A stretch of DNA of 64,000 bases. It comes from Conexibacter sp. S30A1 (lineage in GTDB: Bacteria > Actinomycetota > Thermoleophilia > Solirubrobacterales > Solirubrobacteraceae). How positions within the stretch are numbered: position 1 is the first letter of the stretch; each line of letters opens with the position of its first letter. Below are positions 59,511 through 64,000 of this stretch, in pieces. Position numbers and translations under genes: made by a program. Below the pieces are notes generated by a model. The model had not been told where the DNA came from, made no database searches, and saw only the letters and a list, made by a program, of their open reading frames with translations. The stretch covers positions 1 through 64,000 of the forward strand of contig NZ_CP097127.1 of the NCBI RefSeq assembly GCF_023330665.1, given 5' to 3'.

Positions 59511-61501
59511 AGCAGCGCCTCCAGCGCCTCGAGCTCGGTGACAGGCAGACGGCAGACGAAGCGCTCACAGATATACGCCGCCTGGCGGCCGTCGACGAGC
59601 TCGCGGCCGCGCAGCAGCGCCACGGCGCTTGCGTCGGTGCTGTTGGAGTCCGTGCCCGCGATCACCATGTGGGGTCGGTAGCGGGTGCGTAGGGCGCCGG
59701 CCAGCGGGCCGGCGCCGACGATCGCGACCTCGCGCGGGGTCGCAAGGTGGAAATCCAGCGCCTCGAGCAGCTGGCCGAAGGCGAGCGGATGGTGCTGTGC
59801 GAGTGCCGCGTGGCGCTCGAGCACGCCGAGGGCCAGCCGCTCGTAGGAGCGCTCCCCGGAAAGCCGCGCCAGGCGCAGCAGTCCCAGCGCGGCTGCCGAG
59901 TTGCCCGACGCGGTGGGCATGTCCTCCAGGTCCTTGATGCGCGCAACCAGGTGCGGCTGGTCGCTCGCCGTGGTGAAGAAACCGCCGTCAGCGCGGTCGG
60001 CGAAACGCTCGATCATCACGTCGGCGAGCGCGATGGCCTGCACGTACCAGTGCTCATCGAAGGTCGCCTCGTAGAGCACCAGCAGCGCCTGCAAAAGGTA
60101 GGCGTGGTCCTCGAGGTACGCCGGCAGGCTGGCGTCGCCGTCCTTCCAGCTACGCAGCAGCCCACCCTGACCGTCACGCAGCTCGCTCAGCACGAAGCTC
60201 GCGCACCGGCGCGCGGCGTCCACGTAGTCCTCCCGCGCAAGCGCGGCACCGGCGTCGGCGAGTGCGGCGATCATGAGGGCGTTCCAGGCGGTCAGGCGCT
60301 TGTCGTCCAGGCCCGGACGCTCACGGCGGGAGCGCGCGGCCAGCAGGGCAGCGCGGATCTCCGCCAGCTGTGCGGGAGGCTCGCCGCGCGCCTGCAGGAC
60401 GTTTGTGCCGTGCTCGAAGTTACCCTCCTCGGTGGCGCCGAAGTAGGCGATGGCCGGCGCTGCGAGCTCGGCGCCGAGCGCCTCGCGCAGCTCCTCAAGC
60501 GTCCACACGTAGAAGCTCCCCTCGACGCCGGCCGAGTCCGCGTCGAGTGAGGCGTAGAAGCCGCCTTCGGGACCGCGCAGCGCAGCCAGCGCCCAGTCGA
60601 GCGTCTCGGTCGCAACCTCGGCGAAGCGCGCCTCCCGCGTCACCTGCCAGCCGTGCAGGTAGGCGCGGGCCAGTAGCGCGTTGTCGTAGAGCATCTTCTC
60701 GAAGTGCGGCACCGTCCAGCCGGCGTCAACCGCGTAGCGCGCGAAGCCGCCGCCGACCTGGTCGTAGATGCCGCCGGCGGCCATCGCATGGAGCGTCGCG
60801 GGCGCGAGCTCCACGTCGCCGGTGGCGAGCAGGAACTCGAGCGTGCAGTGCGGCGGGAACTTGGGGCCGCCGGCGGCGCCGCCAGAGCCGTCGCCCCAGC
60901 CGCCGTACACGCGGTCGAAGCTCTGCGTCAGGCTGCGCACCGCCTCGCTCAGCGTCGATGTGCTGAGGGCTGTGGTGCCGCTGCTCGGTGTGCCGACGCC
61001 CTCGGCGCGGGCGGCGATCGTCGCGGCGAGCCGTGCGGCCTGCTCGGTGACCTGCGTGGGACGCTCGCGCCAGGCCTCGTCGATCGCCTCGAGCACCATG
61101 CGCCAGCTCGGCATCCCGGGGCGGGCGGCGGGCGGAAAGTAGGTGCCGGCGAAGAACGGACGCTCGTCGGGTGTCAGAAACACGTTCAGCGGCCAGCCGC
61201 CCTGGCCGGTGAGCGTCTGGCAGGCGGCCATGCAGATCGCGTCGATGTCGGGGCGCTCCTCGCGGTCGACCTTGATGCACACAAAGCGCGCGTTCATCAG
61301 TGCGGCCGTCTGCGGATCCTCAAAGGACTCGTGTGCCATCACGTGGCACCAGTGGCAGGCTGAGTAGCCGATTGAAACCAGCAGCGGGAGCTTCGCGGCG
61401 CGGGCGTGGGTCAGCGCCTCCTCGCCCCATGGGTACCAGTTCACCGGGTTTGTGGCGTGCTGGCGCAGATACGGGGAGGTCTCCTGCGCGAGCCTGTTCA
61501 T
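59507..61501 (-). CDS. YyaL/SSP411-type thioredoxin-domain protein (DUF255)
   Basis: A 664-residue protein with an N-terminal thioredoxin-like domain and a long (alpha/alpha)6 barrel. The start [59 protein letters not shown] is the family hallmark, with a C-x-x-[53 protein letters not shown] follows. The barrel has [33 protein letters not shown], like N-acylglucosamine epimerase or glycosidase folds. The cellular role is poorly defined. It ends on a CTAG shared with glnA. Confidence 0.9.
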   Translation of the reverse strand: MNRLAQETSPYLRQHATNPVNWYPWGEEALTHARAAKLPLLVSIGYSACHWCHVMAHESFEDPQTAALMNARFVCIKVDREERPDIDAICMAACQTLTGQGGWPLNVFLTPDERPFFAGTYFPPAARPGMPSWRMVLEAIDEAWRERPTQVTEQAARLAATIAARAEGVGTPSSGTTALSTSTLSEAVRSLTQSFDRVYGGWGDGSGGAAGGPKFPPHCTLEFLLATGDVELAPATLHAMAAGGIYDQVGGGFARYAVDAGWTVPHFEKMLYDNALLARAYLHGWQVTREARFAEVATETLDWALAALRGPEGGFYASLDADSAGVEGSFYVWTLEELREALGAELAAPAIAYFGATEEGNFEHGTNVLQARGEPPAQLAEIRAALLAARSRRERPGLDDKRLTAWNALMIAALADAGAALAREDYVDAARRCASFVLSELRDGQGGLLRSWKDGDASLPAYLEDHAYLLQALLVLYEATFDEHWYVQAIALADVMIERFADRADGGFFTTASDQPHLVARIKDLEDMPTASGNSAAALGLLRLARLSGERSYERLALGVLERHAALAQHHPLAFGQLLEALDFHLATPREVAIVGAGPLAGALRTRYRPHMVIAGTDSNSTDASAVALLRGRELVDGRQAAYICERFVCRLPVTELEALEALL

Positions 61502-61510
61502 GGGCTGAGG

Positions 61511-62737
61511 CTAGCTGTCGCGCAGCGCCTGTGGCTCCACGTAGGCGCGCCAGCCACCGAGCGCGACCAGTGCGATCGCCATTCCCGCCAGCGCGTAGGC
61601 GATCCTCGGCCCGAACGCGTCGGCGATCACACCGGCGAGCACGGCCGTGATGGGCAGCGTACCCGGCAGCGCGACCGTCCAGGCACCCATCACGCGCCCC
61701 CGCAGCTCCGGGGCGGCGCGCAGCTGCACGAGCGCGTTGGCGGCGGCGATCATCCAGATCGAGGTCATGCCGGTGAGCACCGTGCCGGCAAACAGGACCG
61801 GGAGCACGGGGGCCGTGGCCGAGACAAGCACGCAGACGCTGGTGGCGAGCGCCAGCGTGCGCACCCGCGTGCCGGTCGGCGTCCCGCGCGAGGCCAGCAG
61901 TGCGCCGGGCAGCGCGCCGATACCGAACAGCGCCAGGAGCAGCCCATAGCCGCTGCCGCCGAGGTGAAAGACGCGGGTGGCCAAGAGCGGGAAGAAGAGC
62001 GTCGGCGTGAACAGCGGCGCCGCGCTCGCGGCCAGCAACACCAGCGTGCGCAGCAGCGGCTGCGAGAAGGCGTAGCGCACGCCAGCGATCGCACTGCCGC
62101 GGGCGCTGCGGGTGGGGGTGCTCGGCGCCGGTGCTGGCCGGTAGTGCAGGAGCACCGCCAGCGGCGCCAGGAAACTGAGCGCGTTGACCAGCACGCACCA
62201 GCTGGGGCCGGCGGTGGCCAGCAGAACACCGCCGAGTGCCGGCCCCAGCACGCGCGAGAGGTTGACGATCACCTCATAGAGGCTGACCGCGCCCGCCACC
62301 CGCTCGGTTCCCACCAGGTCAAGCACATAGATCTGGCGCGCGGGCGCGTCGATCGCGGTGATGACCCCCGTTGCCAGCGTCACGGCGATCAGCGGCCAGT
62401 AGCTCGCCGTTCCGGAGACGATCATCGCGTAGAGCAACAGGCTGAGCACCGTGAACAGGCTCTGCGTCCAGATCAGGATCGTGCGCCGCTGGTGCTGGTC
62501 GATCAGCGCGCCGGCCCAAAGCCCAAGCAGCAACGTCGGTCCGAGGGCGGCCGCTGACAGCACGCCCAGCTCGAGACCGTTGCCATGCCAGCTGAGGATC
62601 AGCCAGCCGACGGCCACCGTTTGGGTCATTCCGCCCGAGGCCGAGGTGACCTGTCCTGCGAACCACCAGAAGAACGGCCGCACACGCAGCGCCGCCAGCG
62701 GGCCGCCGCCAAAGCCTGCTTCGCGCGTTGCTGTCAC
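61511..62737 (-). CDS. MFS transporter (EntS/MFS_3-like)
   Basis: A 12-span major facilitator of 408 residues. LRVRPFFWWFAGQVTSASGGMTQTVAVGWLIL and LLGLWAGALIDQHQRRTILIWTQSLF (G-x-x-x-D-x-x-x-R-R motif) are typical of the MFS_3 group, which includes enterobactin and macrolide exporters. A basic loop (STPTRSARGSAIAGVRYAFSQP) splits the halves. The substrate is unknown. It lies 9 bases downstream of nothing on its own strand except the YyaL gene that follows it, so the two may be co-transcribed. Confidence 0.82.
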   Translation of the reverse strand: MTATREAGFGGGPLAALRVRPFFWWFAGQVTSASGGMTQTVAVGWLILSWHGNGLELGVLSAAALGPTLLLGLWAGALIDQHQRRTILIWTQSLFTVLSLLLYAMIVSGTASYWPLIAVTLATGVITAIDAPARQIYVLDLVGTERVAGAVSLYEVIVNLSRVLGPALGGVLLATAGPSWCVLVNALSFLAPLAVLLHYRPAPAPSTPTRSARGSAIAGVRYAFSQPLLRTLVLLAASAAPLFTPTLFFPLLATRVFHLGGSGYGLLLALFGIGALPGALLASRGTPTGTRVRTLALATSVCVLVSATAPVLPVLFAGTVLTGMTSIWMIAAANALVQLRAAPELRGRVMGAWTVALPGTLPITAVLAGVIADAFGPRIAYALAGMAIALVALGGWRAYVEPQALRDS

Positions 62738-62795
62738 GATTGTTCAGCGTAGGTCCGAAACGGGTTCCAGGTTCCGAGGTCTCAGGGAGGCTAAG

Positions 62796-63185
62796 TTGCA
62801 CAGAGTCACGATCAATTCAGACAGCGCCCCGGCGGCGGTCGGGCCGTACTCGCACGCGGTGCGCGTCAGTGGTGAGCTGCTGTTCATCTCCGGGCAGATT
62901 CCGCTTCACCCGGCCACCGGCGAGATCGTCGGCGACACCCCTGGCGAGCAGGCACGGCGCTGCCTGGAGAACCTCGAGATGGTTGCCGCGGACGCTGGCA
63001 CGTCGCTGCGCAACGCGGTGAAGATGACCGTCTATCTGACGGACATCGCTGCCTTCGCTGAGGTCAACGAGGTCTACGCGGATTTCTTCAAGCACGATCC
63101 GCCGGCCAGGGTGGCGTTGGCGGTGGCGGCGTTGCCGAGGGGCGCGCAGGTGGAGATCGACGCGGTGGTGGCAGTCGAGGTCTGA
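62796..63185 (+). CDS. ridA: RidA (YjgF/Rid) family enamine/imine deaminase
   Basis: It hydrolyses reactive 2-aminoacrylate and related enamines released by PLP enzymes. 129 residues: SAPAAVGPYSHAVRVSGELLFISGQIPLHPATGEIVG, TRCLENL-like QARRCLENLEMVAADAG, VKMTVYLTDIAAFAEVNEVYADFF, and PPARVALAVAALPRGAQVEIDAVV, where the Arg is the catalytic residue of the active Rid group. The TTG at 62796 is supported by AGGGAGG 5 bases ahead (62784-62790). Confidence 0.92.
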   Translation: MHRVTINSDSAPAAVGPYSHAVRVSGELLFISGQIPLHPATGEIVGDTPGEQARRCLENLEMVAADAGTSLRNAVKMTVYLTDIAAFAEVNEVYADFFKHDPPARVALAVAALPRGAQVEIDAVVAVEV

Positions 63186-63231
63186 GGCGACGCGCACCGA
63201 TGCCGACGCAGGCAGCCATCGAGGCGGCCGG

Positions 63232-63975
63232 CTACCACGAGGCCACGGAGATCCGCTGACGGACCTCCTGCACGAACGTGGCGATGACCGCGCTCTGTGG
63301 GTCGGCCTCGGGGTGCCACTGCACGCCCAGCACGAAGCTTGAGGAGGGGAGCTCGATCGCTTCGACCAGACCATCGCTGGTGGCACGGCCGGTCGCGACC
63401 AGCCCATCGCCGAGCGTGTCGATCCCCTGGTGATGGTGGGATCTGGTCATTGTCAGCTCGGCGCCCGCCGCACGGGCCGCCAGCGAGCCTGGCTCCAGGC
63501 GGACATCGTGCTCGTTGCCTTCGAAGGTGCCGGCGTGGCGGCGGTGCTCGTCGCTGTGCAGGACGTCTGGTAGGTGCTGGATGAGCGTGCCGCCGCGCAG
63601 GATGTTGAGCACCTGCATGCCACGGCACACGCACAGGGTTGGCATGTCGAGATCGATCGCGCGCTCCAGCAGCGCCAGCTCGAACTGGTCGCGGGCGGGC
63701 ACGAGTCCGTCGGTTTCCGGGTGCCGATCCTGTCCGTAACGGGCCGGATCGACGTCGCATCCACCGGCCAGTATCAGGCCGTCGATCAGCTCCAGCGCTT
63801 CACTCGGGTCGGCGGCAAGCTCCGCGTCCGGGGGCAGCATCACGACCATCGCGCCAGCCCGCTGGACGGCCGTCACGTAGGAGAACTGCAGCAGCGCGCA
63901 GGGTGCGTCCCAGACTCCGTAGCGCGCCTGTTCCAGGGCTGTCGGGATGCCGATGATCGGGCGGCGGGAGGTCAT
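63232..63975 (-). CDS. puuD: Gamma-glutamyl-GABA hydrolase-like class I glutamine amidotransferase (PuuD type)
   Basis: A 247-residue class I amidotransferase-fold hydrolase. IIGIPTALEQARYG is the family start. DGLILAGGCDVDPARYGQ and the nucleophile Cys in TLCVCRGMQVLNILRGGTLIQHLP are followed by HHHQGIDTLG and the His/Glu of the triad in VLGVQWHPEAD. PuuD proteins release GABA from gamma-glutamyl-GABA in putrescine breakdown. No other puu genes are adjacent, so the substrate is inferred. It converges on ridA; 25 bases remain between its start and the window end. Confidence 0.87.
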   Translation of the reverse strand: MTSRRPIIGIPTALEQARYGVWDAPCALLQFSYVTAVQRAGAMVVMLPPDAELAADPSEALELIDGLILAGGCDVDPARYGQDRHPETDGLVPARDQFELALLERAIDLDMPTLCVCRGMQVLNILRGGTLIQHLPDVLHSDEHRRHAGTFEGNEHDVRLEPGSLAARAAGAELTMTRSHHHQGIDTLGDGLVATGRATSDGLVEAIELPSSSFVLGVQWHPEADPQSAVIATFVQEVRQRISVASW

Positions 63976-64000
63976 GCTCTCGAGCTTACTCGTGTCGCTG

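Overview
The window is about 64 kb of GC-rich chromosomal DNA, densely coded on both strands. I see no rRNA, tRNA, plasmid or phage module. The content points to an actinobacterium: an F420-type luciferase-like oxidoreductase, DnaE2 and ImuB with a DUF6504 gene, LexA boxes of the GAAC-N4-GTTC type, an ECF41-like sigma factor relic, and a fused IcmF mutase. The flavour resembles Thermoleophilia/Solirubrobacterales, but that is inference.

Layout. 1-19 kb is central carbon and catabolic metabolism: acetate/propionate uptake (SatP-like) with PrpE, aldo/keto reductase, LLM oxidoreductase, a Cys/Met PLP enzyme, HAD, pyruvate carboxylase, an SQR-like flavoprotein, class III-like alcohol dehydrogenase, PobA with a divergent MarR regulator, 3-hydroxyacyl-CoA dehydrogenase, and IcmF. 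19-25 kb is a decayed accessory patch: a TSUP permease split by an amber codon, a kinase-like protein, an acetyltransferase, an SRPBCC protein, and an ECF41-type sigma factor pseudogene interrupted by an intact IS200/IS605-type element. Two identical 28-bp palindromic repeats bracket most of it. 25-37 kb holds a MetE-fold-like protein, a SnoaL-like protein, a GT-C membrane protein, an ABC-F protein with a truncated second ATPase domain, a CHASE2 adenylate cyclase, GreA, an SDR, an S4 protein and RecD2. 37-43.5 kb is envelope biology: a polysaccharide deacetylase, a 929-residue epimerase-like/glycosyltransferase/deacetylase-like fusion, and two TadG-like proteins.

43.5-53 kb carries an ISKra4-like element with perfect terminal repeats and target duplication, then the SOS mutagenesis genes imuB (plus DUF6504) and dnaE2. 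A LexA box overlaps or abuts each start codon. An aldo/keto reductase and an MFS exporter lie between them. 53-64 kb contains a membrane cytochrome c, a TetR-regulated DHA2 exporter with a large nested operator, a cyclic-di-AMP riboswitch ahead of an uncharacterised single-span membrane protein, a carboxymuconolactone decarboxylase-like gene with a redox-type HxlR regulator, an anti-sigma kinase, glutamine synthetase, a YyaL-type thioredoxin-domain protein, an MFS protein, RidA and a PuuD-like hydrolase.

The items most worth follow-up are the riboswitch with its orphan target, the three-domain envelope enzyme whose two outer domains look catalytically dead, the exactly reconstructable IS605 insertion with its predicted TnpB guide and TAM, and the LexA-box/start-codon overlap of the SOS genes.
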